Of a DNA stretch of 64,000 nt, positions 16,702-26,150 are shown piece by piece. The DNA comes from Planctomycetaceae bacterium (GTDB lineage Bacteria > Planctomycetota > Planctomycetia > Gemmatales > Gemmataceae), in NCBI GenBank assembly GCA_013823135.1, contig PNLP01000002.1, positions 186,001 to 250,000 of the forward strand, written 5' to 3'. The notes under the pieces are model-generated. The model had not been told where the DNA came from, did not search any database, and saw only the letters and a list, made by a program, of their open reading frames with translations. Positions within the stretch are counted from its first letter, which is position 1; each line of letters begins with the position of its first letter. Both the position numbers and the translations under genes were made by a program.

Positions 16702-18108
16702 CTAATCGTGTCGCAGTGCCTCGATAGGATCGAGTCGGGCAGCGCGGCGGGCAGGGTACCACCCGAACAACACGCCCACGCCAATCGACACGAACAGCGA
16801 CAAGAAGATCGCCGGGACGTGGATCTTCGCGGGGAGTGGCGTCGTCGCGAACAGGCTCCAGACGTACGGCACCGTGTACACCATCACCAGCCCCAGCACC
16901 ACGCCACACAGACCGCCGATCGTGGTCTGGACCACGGCCTCGACCAGGAACTGTAACGTGATGTCCTTCTGCTTCGCACCCAGAGCGCGGCGAATCCCGA
17001 TCTCGCGGGTTCGCTCCGTCACGGTTGCCAGCATGATGTTCATGATCCCGATGCCACCGACCACAAGTGAGATCGACGCGATCAGCACGAGCAGGCTCGT
17101 GAAACGTGTCTTGGCTCGCTCCGCTTCTTCCAGCTTGTCGAGGGGAATCGTCACCACCCAGTCTTTCTTGTAGCCGTGTTCCTGCTCCAGAATCGCCTTG
17201 ATCGAATCCCCCACGGGGCGAACCTTGTCGATATCCGAAACGGTAATCGTCACCTGGTTGTACTGCACCTTCTCGTTCACTCGCGAGCCGGCGGTGCGAA
17301 CGGAGATCACCTCGCCGAAGCGGGCCACCGTGGTGTTCAACGGCACGTAAATGTCGCGGTTGTACTCCTCGGCAGCCTGGCTCCCACCGGTGCCGCCGGT
17401 TGGCATGCGATCGCGAATGACGCCGACGACGGTGAAGTCGAACGTGCGCATGAGCACAGAGCGACCAACCGGATCTTCGAACGGAAACAGCTTGTCGGCG
17501 GCCTCGGAACCCAGCACGCAGACGTTCTTGCGGTCTCGTTCATCCAGATCGGTGAGAAATCGCCCGCTCGATAGCTCGAATTTGTGGACATCGGCATACT
17601 CCGGCGTGGTCCCAATGACACGAGCGTTGACGAGTCGTTCGAGGAAACGCGCCTCGGTCGGAAACACACGCAGAGGGACGATGCGGAGGATCGAGTCGCC
17701 GATGGTTTCGATCCGGTCGATGTCTCGCTTCACGAGACCGTAAGTCGTGACATACGACCTCTGAGCGGTAGCCGAGTCGTCCGACGGTTTCACGCTGCGG
17801 ACGATGATGTTCGTTGCGCCCTGTCGCCGGATATCGTCAAGCGCGTCTTGCATGGACCCTTCGCCGAACGCCATGAGCGCGATCACGGAACTGGTTCCGA
17901 TGATGATTCCCAGGACCGACAGGACCGAACGCAGCTTGTGCAGCCAGAGGCTCTTGACCGCGAGGTCGATGCTGCGCTGCAACTTTGCACCGATCCCGTT
18001 GCGGCGCAGTTGAGCAACCCCGATAAGCACCAGGACGACCACGAACAGACCCACGAGCGCGATGAGCAGCACGTTTGTCTGGGAAGGAGTTTCGGAGATC
18101 GAGTTCAT
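16702..18108 (-). CDS. MacB/FtsX-like ABC transporter permease (468 aa)
   Basis: Membrane subunit of a tripartite efflux system whose other parts are encoded upstream on the same strand. An extra N-terminal helix (about 12-32) precedes the canonical first helix in RSVLSVLGIIIGTSSVIALMAFGEG (about 60-80). A large periplasmic domain follows (about 85-320), then three C-terminal helices beginning with LVVGGIGIMNIMLATVTERTREIGIRRALGA. It ends with the standard RRAARLDPIEALRHD. MacB itself fuses the ATPase and permease; here they are separate genes. The fifth helix at the N-terminus is unusual. Confidence 0.93.
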   Translation of the reverse strand: MNSISETPSQTNVLLIALVGLFVVVLVLIGVAQLRRNGIGAKLQRSIDLAVKSLWLHKLRSVLSVLGIIIGTSSVIALMAFGEGSMQDALDDIRRQGATNIIVRSVKPSDDSATAQRSYVTTYGLVKRDIDRIETIGDSILRIVPLRVFPTEARFLERLVNARVIGTTPEYADVHKFELSSGRFLTDLDERDRKNVCVLGSEAADKLFPFEDPVGRSVLMRTFDFTVVGVIRDRMPTGGTGGSQAAEEYNRDIYVPLNTTVARFGEVISVRTAGSRVNEKVQYNQVTITVSDIDKVRPVGDSIKAILEQEHGYKKDWVVTIPLDKLEEAERAKTRFTSLLVLIASISLVVGGIGIMNIMLATVTERTREIGIRRALGAKQKDITLQFLVEAVVQTTIGGLCGVVLGLVMVYTVPYVWSLFATTPLPAKIHVPAIFLSLFVSIGVGVLFGWYPARRAARLDPIEALRHD

Positions 18109-18129
18109 GACTTCACTTTGACCATTTTT

Positions 18130-18205
18130 GGCGAGCGGGGCGGCGTGAGCCCCCCGAGTATTGAGCAGACGCGAGCCTCGGGGGGCTTACGCCGCCCCGC
18201 TCGCC
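18130..18205. repeat. GGCGAGC-ended inverted repeat, efflux operon copy 1
   Basis: 29-nt arms 18130-18158 and 18177-18205 with a single mismatch lie between the ATPase gene and the permease gene of the efflux operon. In the mRNA it would form a strong stem between two co-directional genes, so it may affect stability or translation. Confidence 0.85.
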
Positions 18206-18214
18206 GAAGCCAAA

Positions 18215-18919
<705 letters not shown>

Positions 18920-18940
18920 GGGTGATTTTGGGTTGGTGAC

Positions 18941-19023
18941 ATTGGCGAGCGGGGCGGCGTAAGCCCCCCGAGTCTTCGGTTTGGCAATCCACTCGGGGGG
19001 CTTACGCCGCCCCGCTCGCCAAT
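18941..19023. repeat. GGCGAGC-ended inverted repeat, efflux operon copy 2
   Basis: Perfect 33-nt arms (18941-18973 and 18991-19023) with a 17-nt loop, ending 1 nt from the stop codon of the adaptor gene. It is nearly the same sequence as the copy at 18130-18205. Confidence 0.88.
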
Positions 19024-19024
19024 A

Positions 19025-21187
19025 TCAACTTGATCCGTCTTTCGAGCCGCCGCCCGGAGCAGCCGCAGGCGGCATTCCACCGCCCTTCTTGCCTTTCTTC
19101 GTGGGCATCTCGGCGTCTTTCGAGTCACCGCCCTTGGTGCTCCCCTTCTGGTCGCCCCCGTCGCGGGTCTTGGTTTTGGAATCGCCCATCAAAACCTTCG
19201 GGTTCACGACGATCTCGTCGCCCTCGGCGAGCCCCGTGCGAACCTCGACCATCCGCTCGTTGTACAACCCCAACGTGACGGGCTTCCGCTCGTATTCGCC
19301 GCTGGCCGTCTTCACGAACACCTCGCGGGTGGCTCCCATCTCGGTTCCACCGATGATGGCCTGGATTGGAGCCGTGAGAACGGGGGTCTTCGCGGCGTCC
19401 ACGTTGATGGTGACTTCGGCCGTCATGTCGGGTTTGAGCAGTTCACCCTCGCGGGCAATCACCTGCTTGAGTGGGATGATCTTGCCGTCGGCCCCGAGTT
19501 CGCCGTCGATGCGAACCAGCGTCTGGTACAGCTTGACGTCGGACATGAACATGTCGGCCTGGCTGGCGACGGCGGCGACCGTCTTCACATGCCCGACGAA
19601 CTGCTTGGTCGGAATGGAATCGAGGCGGATCATGGCCCGCTGCCCGTCCGCGACCTTCTCGTACTCGATGTCGCGGTTGCGGTCGGTTTCGCTTTGCTTG
19701 GCTTGCTCACGCAGCGCCTCGCGGACTCGTTCAACCGTGTCCTGGCGAGTGGCGATGATGCGACCAAACAGGTCGGTGTTGAACAGCATGCCGACCTGAG
19801 TGAGTTCGACAATCCGGGTCGGAACACGGACGTCGCCACGGATGCGAGCCACCATCGCCTCGTGAACCTTGGTGTTGACCTGCATCCGGGACAGGTTCGG
19901 GATGCGGAGCATCTTCTGCCCCTCCTTCACCTGCGCGCCCTGCTCGATCAAACCCTGAGATGAACTGCTCCCGAACCGGCTCGACTCCGGCTTGAAGTAC
20001 ACCACCATCGAGCCTTCCTCGATGTCGTCTGGTGCGGTGATCTTGCACTCACGCCGTTGCTTCTGGATGTCCTCCAGTTTGTCCTTTTCCTGGTTGTAGA
20101 TGGACGTCTTGGTCTGCATCTCGATCCGGAACTGGATCTCGGTCGCGTCCGCTTCCAGGCGGGCTTTCTCCAGATCGCGGAACGCGTTGTCTCGCTTGCT
20201 GGTGAGGTCGGTCAGGCGTTGTTTGCGGTCGTGCGAGATGAGCAACGATTTCTTGGACATCTTGCTGCGGAGGTCTTCGAGCGAACTGTCGAGGCGAGAT
20301 TTCTCGGCCTGAGCCTGGGCCGGGCTCATGTAGCTGAGTTTGACCATGCGATCGGCCCACGCCGCCCGTTCGCGGTTCTGTTGAACCGTGGACTGAGCCA
20401 GCGAAATCTGGCCGCTCAGGTCATCGAGTTCCTGGCGGTACGAGCCGCCTTCAGCCAGCGCCGAGGGAATCCCCGCAACGGCGGTCAGGGCAACCAGAGT
20501 TGGGTCGTGTGCGTAGCCCGTGAGCTTGTCGAGTTCGAGTTCGGCCAGGGTGAGAGTGGTCTGGGCCAGTGCAATCGCGCTCTCGTTCTTCTTGGCCTGG
20601 ATCTCGTAATCTTTCTCGGCCTTCACCTTGGCGGCGGAAGCGGTCTGGAACACGATGCTCTGGCTTTCTTCCTGATCCCGCAGTGCCGAGTCGTCGAGCA
20701 CCATGAGAAGCTGGCCGGGCTTGACTCGGGTGCCGTCCTCGATCACGTCCTTGATGGTCGTGGCGAACCCCTTGCTGCCTGCGCGCACCCGACACACGAT
20801 CTCCCGGCTGTCGGCGCTTTCCAGCGTCCCCTTCTCGGTAACGGTGACGTTGAGAGTCTCCTTCTTGACCGTGTGAAGGATGACATCGGGCCGCAGGACG
20901 GTCCGGGGACCGATCACTCGGCCCGTGAGCAGGCTAGTGTTGAGGAAGTAGTACGCGGCCAGGTCGCCGGCGATGAAGGATATGAGAAGAACCACGCTAA
21001 GCCAGACGCCCTTGCGACCGGTTCGCCCCCCCGCTTTGCCGGGAAGGGCGCGAGGCAGGACGCTCTTATTTGCGATCGGCAGGCCCGACTGGCTTGGGAG
21101 CGGGGATACGCTCGGCGGGCTGTTCAGGTCCGGGTCGTCGAACGTCTGGTCCGGTGATTTGCTCATCTTCCCATACCCCGCGGTCAT
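19025..21187 (-). CDS. HlyD/MacA-like periplasmic adaptor (720 aa)
   Basis: Bridges the inner-membrane transporter to the outer-membrane channel. A disordered N-terminus (about 60 residues) is followed by one membrane anchor at about 60-82 (VWLSVVLLISFIAGDLAAYY). A biotinyl-lipoyl-like segment (VKPGQLLMVLDDSALRD) comes next, then a long coiled coil at about 190-390 rich in A/K/E/L heptads. The returning barrel (EGQKMLRIPNLSRMQVNTKVHEAMV) and a membrane-proximal domain follow. The last 45 residues are Lys/Gly-rich and probably disordered. It is longer than MacA (about 370 aa), mostly in the coiled coil. Starts at 21187 or 21166 both overlap the TolC-like gene by more than 100 nt. Confidence 0.92.
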   Translation of the reverse strand: MTAGYGKMSKSPDQTFDDPDLNSPPSVSPLPSQSGLPIANKSVLPRALPGKAGGRTGRKGVWLSVVLLISFIAGDLAAYYFLNTSLLTGRVIGPRTVLRPDVILHTVKKETLNVTVTEKGTLESADSREIVCRVRAGSKGFATTIKDVIEDGTRVKPGQLLMVLDDSALRDQEESQSIVFQTASAAKVKAEKDYEIQAKKNESAIALAQTTLTLAELELDKLTGYAHDPTLVALTAVAGIPSALAEGGSYRQELDDLSGQISLAQSTVQQNRERAAWADRMVKLSYMSPAQAQAEKSRLDSSLEDLRSKMSKKSLLISHDRKQRLTDLTSKRDNAFRDLEKARLEADATEIQFRIEMQTKTSIYNQEKDKLEDIQKQRRECKITAPDDIEEGSMVVYFKPESSRFGSSSSQGLIEQGAQVKEGQKMLRIPNLSRMQVNTKVHEAMVARIRGDVRVPTRIVELTQVGMLFNTDLFGRIIATRQDTVERVREALREQAKQSETDRNRDIEYEKVADGQRAMIRLDSIPTKQFVGHVKTVAAVASQADMFMSDVKLYQTLVRIDGELGADGKIIPLKQVIAREGELLKPDMTAEVTINVDAAKTPVLTAPIQAIIGGTEMGATREVFVKTASGEYERKPVTLGLYNERMVEVRTGLAEGDEIVVNPKVLMGDSKTKTRDGGDQKGSTKGGDSKDAEMPTKKGKKGGGMPPAAAPGGGSKDGSS

Positions 21188-23900
21188 CGAGTTGCATTAA
21201 CTCTAGGTCCAGGTACAAGTTCATGCGGGCCGAAAGATAATTGACCCACAAGGTATACAGGGCATTCTGGGCGTTCAAAAGGCTGCTCTGGGCCTGGAGT
21301 ACCTGTTGAGTCAGGGCGGCAGCACTCCCGGCGTCGGTTCCGGCTCCTGGTGCGGGTGGGGCGACGAGAAGCATTCTGGCGTTATCCACTTGCGAATAGC
21401 CAAGATCCACCACCCGTTGTTGGATACGGTACAACTGGGCCTGGGTTCGCAACTCCCGAATGTCGTTCCGAACATCGTTGGCGATGTTGTCCTCAAACGC
21501 CATCAGTGTACGACGTTGCCGTTGGTAACTGATGAGAGCCGCACGGTAGTTATTTCGCTCGGCTCGGCGGACGAGGGGCAGTTCGCCCGAGAAGACCAGG
21601 GTGTGGCGGGTACGATCGCCCGAGAATGCGAACGGCCGATTGTCCCCCGCCGGGGTTTGTGCAGCTAAATCATACTCGACGTTGAACACCCCCTGCAAGG
21701 AATTCGCCTGCACCGCGATCTGTCGGTAGGCGTCTACCACCTGCGCTCGTGCGTTCATCAGGTCTAACCGGGACGATAACGCTGCCTGAACGCCCACTGT
21801 GTAGGCATCGTCGAGATCGGCAGCCAGCAGATCAACTCCGTTAACCGGCAAAGGCGGCAAATCCGGCCACTTCGTCCGGATGTCGGTGAGCCGCTCGTTG
21901 CGGGCGTCGAGAGCGATCTTGTAGAAGGAAGCGAACATATCGCGAGTCGTATCGGATTGAAGCTGATCGCGTTCTTCCCGGGGCTTCTTGAGCCAGGGCT
22001 GGGATTCAAAAGTCCGAACGGATCGTTCGAAGTCCGCGAGGTCGAGGTCGGATTCCAGACCCGCCAGTCGCTGAACTTCGGCAAGTGGTTCGGGCTTTCC
22101 TTCGAGTTGCCGTTTGGTGCGCGCATCGAGCAACAGGGTTCGTTGCTGGCGAAGATCTCCCGTCCGGGTGAACAGCGCATCATCCGTTAGCTTCGCCCAT
22201 GAATCCCACCGCGTGCCAATGGTTTTGGCGAAGGGCGTTCCGCGAACGAAGTCCGATTCCGTCAACAGTTTGCGAAAGCGCGGGCGATACACATTGGCAG
22301 GATCGGTCGTTTTGTACTGGAGAGCTTGCTGCTCGAACCGTGTGAGATCGGCGTAGAGCCGCTCGAACCGGCCGAGTTGTTGGTTGATGGGCTTCAGCGG
22401 TGAGTCGTCGAGATCCAGACCAATGGTGACTGGCAACCCGAGTTGCAGTTTGAATCCGTCGAGCGAATCGAGCAACCCGCGGATGCCGGAACCACCACCG
22501 GAACCGGCGCTTCCCAAAAGTTGGCCCTGGCTATTCAGCAGTTGCACCTCGACCTGGCCGACTTGCAGGTCCGACTGCTGACCACCCTCGCGGAATGCCA
22601 CGTACAGCTTCAACAACTGGCCGAGGAACGCCACGTTCTTCTTCTGGTTGGCAACGACTGCTGCTTGCTGGAGCAGCGGCAGGTACCCAATCACCGGCGA
22701 TGTCAGGTTGCCACCGATGCCGCGGCCGAGGTTCACCGACAACCCCTGGAGGCCGTAGGGGTTGTTGGTTAGCCCGAGACCACCCGCAGGGCCAGCGACT
22801 GTTGCGACGTAAAACAGTTTGCGGAACCGGGCATAGGACCGCATTCCGTAGAGGAGGTTACGCTCGGATTGCGTGAGCGGTTCCAGGTTCACGGCAAAGC
22901 CGCCGCCGCGCAGGAACGGCTGAATGAAGCTCAGACCCAGGTTCGACACGGCAATGTCGGGCCGCCGCGAACCGAGGTCGATCACGACCTGATTCGCCAT
23001 TCGGATGAGGAGCGAGCCACCAGTGGCGAAGTTCTTGGTCAGGCCAGTTTCCGTGTTCAGGCTCCACAGACGCCCCGCGCCGGACAGGTTGCTTCCGGTG
23101 AAGTCGCGAATGATCTGCTCGGCAAAGAACGCCTTGGCCGCGAAGTTGTACCGCTCCAGTGTGACCGGCAACGCGGCGAGGTACAGGTCTTCGCGGCGGT
23201 CCTGGAATTCCCGGCTATTGATGAGCCCGAGTTGCACGGCCTGGTCGGCCCGGATGCGGTAGCCTTGCTGGTTGCTGTACAACGCTCGCAGGAATGCGTC
23301 GGGGCTATCTCCCAGCGCGATTAGCGATTGAATGCTCGGAAACTGACCGGGCGGCGTGGTGGCACTCGGATCGGCTGGTGCCGTTCCCGGCGGCTGCGGG
23401 ATGGCATTCGGAAGGCCGTCCTTCTTGGGCTGCGTCACGGGGGTCGCCGGAACCGTGGGCAGCGGCGGAACGTCGACCTTTTCCTGTGCCGATGCCTGCA
23501 CGACACCTGTCTTGTTCGTGCTAGCGACTGCAGCGGCGGGCGCGTCAGCAGCACGGTTTTCCGCGTCCCACTCGGCGAGAATCCGGAAGTACCCTTCACC
23601 GTCGTAGCGACCAACTCCGCTTCGTTTCGTGGGGTGTTGTGGGTTCGGCGAGAGAACGCGGGCCGCGAAGTCGTCGGGTGGGTATGGCGGGCGGTCGGGG
23701 TTGTACGGGTCGGCGAAGCGCGCGTCAGGGTGCGGGTACACGAACCAGTTCTTCACGGCCCAGTCGGGGAACTGGTTCTTCTGGGTGATGATTCCGGCCA
23801 CGTCGTCGTCGGCGCGGTTGCGGAAGAACTTGCGTGAGCACCCCGGTCCGACGAGTAGCAGCAAGAGCACGGGTATGACGAGCCGGACCGATCGCTTCAT
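21066..23900 (-). CDS. TolC-family outer-membrane efflux lipoprotein (944 aa)
   Basis: The outer-membrane channel of the efflux operon. The start at 23900 (MKRSVRLVIPVLLLLLVGPGC) gives a lipoprotein signal with Cys after LVGPG. Residues 25-230 are Pro/Ala-rich and poorly conserved. The helical TolC repeats follow, including LQVGQVEVQLLNSQ in the first half and a C-terminal half with QAALSSRLDLMNARAQVVDAYRQIAVQANSL and a final helix ALYTLWVNYLSARMNLYLDLELM. It is about twice the length of TolC, with long insertions between repeats; planctomycete versions are often this large. The upstream extension to 24092 is repeat-derived and was excluded. Confidence 0.92.
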   Translation of the reverse strand: MKRSVRLVIPVLLLLLVGPGCSRKFFRNRADDDVAGIITQKNQFPDWAVKNWFVYPHPDARFADPYNPDRPPYPPDDFAARVLSPNPQHPTKRSGVGRYDGEGYFRILAEWDAENRAADAPAAAVASTNKTGVVQASAQEKVDVPPLPTVPATPVTQPKKDGLPNAIPQPPGTAPADPSATTPPGQFPSIQSLIALGDSPDAFLRALYSNQQGYRIRADQAVQLGLINSREFQDRREDLYLAALPVTLERYNFAAKAFFAEQIIRDFTGSNLSGAGRLWSLNTETGLTKNFATGGSLLIRMANQVVIDLGSRRPDIAVSNLGLSFIQPFLRGGGFAVNLEPLTQSERNLLYGMRSYARFRKLFYVATVAGPAGGLGLTNNPYGLQGLSVNLGRGIGGNLTSPVIGYLPLLQQAAVVANQKKNVAFLGQLLKLYVAFREGGQQSDLQVGQVEVQLLNSQGQLLGSAGSGGGSGIRGLLDSLDGFKLQLGLPVTIGLDLDDSPLKPINQQLGRFERLYADLTRFEQQALQYKTTDPANVYRPRFRKLLTESDFVRGTPFAKTIGTRWDSWAKLTDDALFTRTGDLRQQRTLLLDARTKRQLEGKPEPLAEVQRLAGLESDLDLADFERSVRTFESQPWLKKPREERDQLQSDTTRDMFASFYKIALDARNERLTDIRTKWPDLPPLPVNGVDLLAADLDDAYTVGVQAALSSRLDLMNARAQVVDAYRQIAVQANSLQGVFNVEYDLAAQTPAGDNRPFAFSGDRTRHTLVFSGELPLVRRAERNNYRAALISYQRQRRTLMAFEDNIANDVRNDIRELRTQAQLYRIQQRVVDLGYSQVDNARMLLVAPPAPGAGTDAGSAAALTQQVLQAQSSLLNAQNALYTLWVNYLSARMNLYLDLELMQLDDRGVWEDEQITGPDVRRPGPEQPAERIPAPKPVGPADRK

Positions 23901-24009
23901 GACGCACCCCGCAAATGCCGGAACTTCGGACAATCCGGTATATCCGGTATCGGCAGCCCAAATTGCCAGCGTGAGATTAAAACCAGCTGAGTGCTCCCAA
24001 TGAAGAGGA

Positions 24010-24140
24010 TTCACCGGAGAGAACGCAGAGAACGCAGAGAACGCAGAGAAAATACAAAAGCCCGTAGAGAAGAGTTGATTCAAACTCGGCAATTTCTCCG
24101 TCTTGCTTCCCTCTGCGCCCTCTGCGTTCTCTCCGGTGAA
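24010..24140. repeat. Inverted pair of GAGAACGCA tandem repeats
   Basis: Perfect 21-nt arms (24010-24030 and 24120-24140). The left one continues as three tandem copies of GAGAACGCA, the right as a partial second copy. It lies in the 308-nt divergent gap between the TolC-like gene (start 23900) and the flavin reductase (start 24209), so it sits in or beside two promoters. No gene is seen in the rest of the gap. Confidence 0.8.
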
Positions 24141-24208
24141 CCGTGTCTTTTGCCGGAATGTGGCAATGAGGACGGCACCGCCTTAGCATGTTGAATAAGG
24201 AGAGCAAC

Positions 24209-24691
24209 ATGGGCGCTGCTGGAGTTGATTCGTTTGCCGAGGCGCTGGGTCGAATCCCGAGCGGGCTGTTCGTGGTCACTGCCCGGCAGGGTGACCGCGA
24301 AACGGGGATGCTGGCGAGCTGGGTGCAACAGTGTTCGTTCGATCCGCCGCAAGTGTCGGTCGCGGTACGGTCGGGTCGGTACATCCTCGACTGGCTGAGC
24401 GACGGCGCATCGTTTGTCGTGAACGTGATTCCCGAGGGCGGCAAGGCGCTGATCGCGCACTTCGGGAAGGGGTTCGAGCCGGGCGAGCCCGCGTTCGAGG
24501 GGCTCGATGTTCGCCGCGAGGGTGAAACCCCACCCGTGTTGCTGGCATCACATGCCTACGTGGAGTGTCGCGTCGTGAATCGGATCGACGTGGGCGATCA
24601 CGTGCTGGTGATTGGTCGCGTCGTGGCCGGTGCGCTGCAACACCACGGCGGCCCGATTGTGCACGTGCGGAAGAACGGGCTGCGGTATTGA
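24209..24691 (+). CDS. Flavin reductase-like FMN-binding protein (160 aa)
   Basis: A member of the flavin reductase domain family (split barrel), which uses NAD(P)H to reduce FMN/FAD for a partner oxygenase or binds FMN as a redox carrier. Family landmarks are the N-terminal RIPSGLFVVTARQGDRETGM, followed by LASWVQQCSFDPPQVSVAV and SGRYILDWL, and a C-terminal HVLVIGRVVAG strand. The start at 24209 (MGAAGVDSF) has AAGGAGAG 7 nt upstream. It is followed after 67 nt by the molybdopterin oxidoreductase, suggesting a redox pair. Confidence 0.88.
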   Translation: MGAAGVDSFAEALGRIPSGLFVVTARQGDRETGMLASWVQQCSFDPPQVSVAVRSGRYILDWLSDGASFVVNVIPEGGKALIAHFGKGFEPGEPAFEGLDVRREGETPPVLLASHAYVECRVVNRIDVGDHVLVIGRVVAGALQHHGGPIVHVRKNGLRY

Positions 24692-24758
24692 TTCACGTCG
24701 ATTCGTTTAGCCGCGACCCGAAGGGGAGCGTGTTCACGAACGGGAAAGGAGTTTCCAC

Positions 24759-25403
24759 ATGGCCAACGAACCGATCATCAGCCCGGATACGCGGCGTGAG
24801 AACCGCATCCCGCCACGGCAAGCGCAGACCCGCAAGTGGCCTGTGCTGCACGCGGGTCAGGTGCCCACCTTCAACCCCGCGAAGTGGGATTTCGGCATCA
24901 TCCCCGTGCCACTCGTCGACGCGGTGAAACGCTTCACCTGGGACGAATTCTGTGCGTTGCCGCGAACCAAGGTGTTCGCCGACATGCACTGCGTCACGCG
25001 GTGGAGCCTGCTCGACAATATGTGGGAAGGGGTCGCGACGGGTGAGTTGCTCAACCACGTGAAGGTGTCGCCTGCCGCGAAGTTCGTGATGATCCACTGC
25101 GAGTACGGGTTCAGCACGAACCTACCGATCGAGGACTTCTTCAACAACGACTGTCTGTTCGCGCTCAAGCACAACGGGGCCGATCTGACGCCCGATCACG
25201 GCTATCCGCTGCGCCTGGTGGTGCCGAAACTCTACGCGTGGAAGAGCGCGAAGTGGGTTCGTGGTGTGGAGTTCATGGAGAAGGATCGGCCGGGCTTCTG
25301 GGAAAGCTGGAGCAACGGTGGCTACCACATGCGGGGCGACCCGTGGACAGAGGAACGCTTCCGCGACGGGAACGAAACCATGGGCAGCGGTAGCGATCTG
25401 TGA
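24759..25403 (+). CDS. Sulfite oxidase-like molybdopterin oxidoreductase (214 aa)
   Basis: A cytosolic Mo-cofactor enzyme of the sulfite-oxidase/YedY superfamily. The molybdenum thiolate ligand is Cys78 in ADMHCVTRWSLLDNMWEGV. Other landmarks are EYGFSTNLPIEDF and DHGYPLRLVVPKLYAWKSAK near the C-terminus. It is a single-domain form without a cytochrome or dimerisation domain and, unlike MsrP, without a Tat signal. The start MANEPIISPDTRREN is supported by AAAGGAG. The natural substrate is unknown. The neighbouring flavin reductase may deliver electrons (inference). Confidence 0.92.
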   Translation: MANEPIISPDTRRENRIPPRQAQTRKWPVLHAGQVPTFNPAKWDFGIIPVPLVDAVKRFTWDEFCALPRTKVFADMHCVTRWSLLDNMWEGVATGELLNHVKVSPAAKFVMIHCEYGFSTNLPIEDFFNNDCLFALKHNGADLTPDHGYPLRLVVPKLYAWKSAKWVRGVEFMEKDRPGFWESWSNGGYHMRGDPWTEERFRDGNETMGSGSDL

Positions 25404-25428
25404 GCGGGGGGCGGCGCGTTACCCGCAA

Positions 25429-26103
25429 TCATGCAACCAATTCCAGCACCACGAGCATCGGCCAATCGACGTATTTGGCCGCTCGCGTAAACCGGGAAGC
25501 AAACTCCGCATCCGGGGCGTGCTCGCCAACCGCTGAAAGCCGAAACCCGGCGCGAACCGCGGCCATCACAAACGCCGCGACCGAGTGCGGCACGCTGCCC
25601 GGCTGAACCAACTCACTGGTAGTTGGGTCGGTGAACCGGGCCTGGGTTCCCCGCAGGAACATGGCGGGGTGCATCGCCGACACAACCGCCCGCCCTCCCA
25701 GTTGCAAGACCCTGTGCGCCTCGGCAAAGAAGCCATCCAGTTCTCGCAGGTGTTCCAGCACCAACCCGCTTATAACCAGATCGAACTGCCCGTCAGCGAA
25801 TGGAAGTGGCTGGTGAAGGTCGTGTGCCAGGAAGGTTACTTTCTCCGCCCCTGGCTTCTTTCGGGCCTCGGCCAACATCCCTTCCGAGAAGTCCACGGCC
25901 GTGACGACGGCACCCGAGTCCGCGAGCCAGAGGGCGTGCCGACCGGTACCGCAACCCAGGTCGAGGGTACGCACCCCGCGTACATCCCCGACCGCGGCCC
26001 GAACGATGGGTTCTTCGATTGCTTGAAGCGGGTTGGCGTCGTGATCGTAGACCGCTGCCCAGCGGTCGTAACCGTCTCGAACGGCTTGCAACGGGTCGGT
26101 CAT
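25429..26103 (-). CDS. Class I SAM-dependent methyltransferase (224 aa)
   Basis: A Rossmann-fold methyltransferase of the UbiE/type-11 group. Motif I is LDLGCGTGRHALWLA, the acidic end of strand 2 is VDFSEGMLAEA, motif II/III is FDLVISGLVLEHL, and the post-motif is HRVLQLGGRAVVSAMHP. The start at 26103 (MTDPLQAVRDGYD) is preferred because GGAAGAAG precedes it; the frame could begin at 26121. The substrate is unknown. It is convergent with the molybdopterin enzyme (25-nt gap) and shares orientation with the sigma-54 activator 47 nt upstream, so it may lie in that transcript. Confidence 0.93.
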   Translation of the reverse strand: MTDPLQAVRDGYDRWAAVYDHDANPLQAIEEPIVRAAVGDVRGVRTLDLGCGTGRHALWLADSGAVVTAVDFSEGMLAEARKKPGAEKVTFLAHDLHQPLPFADGQFDLVISGLVLEHLRELDGFFAEAHRVLQLGGRAVVSAMHPAMFLRGTQARFTDPTTSELVQPGSVPHSVAAFVMAAVRAGFRLSAVGEHAPDAEFASRFTRAAKYVDWPMLVVLELVA

Positions 26104-26150
26104 CGACACTTCTTCCATCACTCAAATAGCAGAACCACTGACTGAGAGGT

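Noticed and set aside
24018-24050. GAGAACGCA tandem copies as a CRISPR or VNTR locus
   Set aside because: There are only three contiguous copies, mirrored by an inverted partner 70 nt away, so an inverted-repeat element is the better reading.
23901-24092. N-terminal extension of the TolC-like protein
   Set aside because: The extension is translated from the GAGAACGCA repeat (FSAFSAFSAFS) and lies before a proper lipoprotein signal at 23900.
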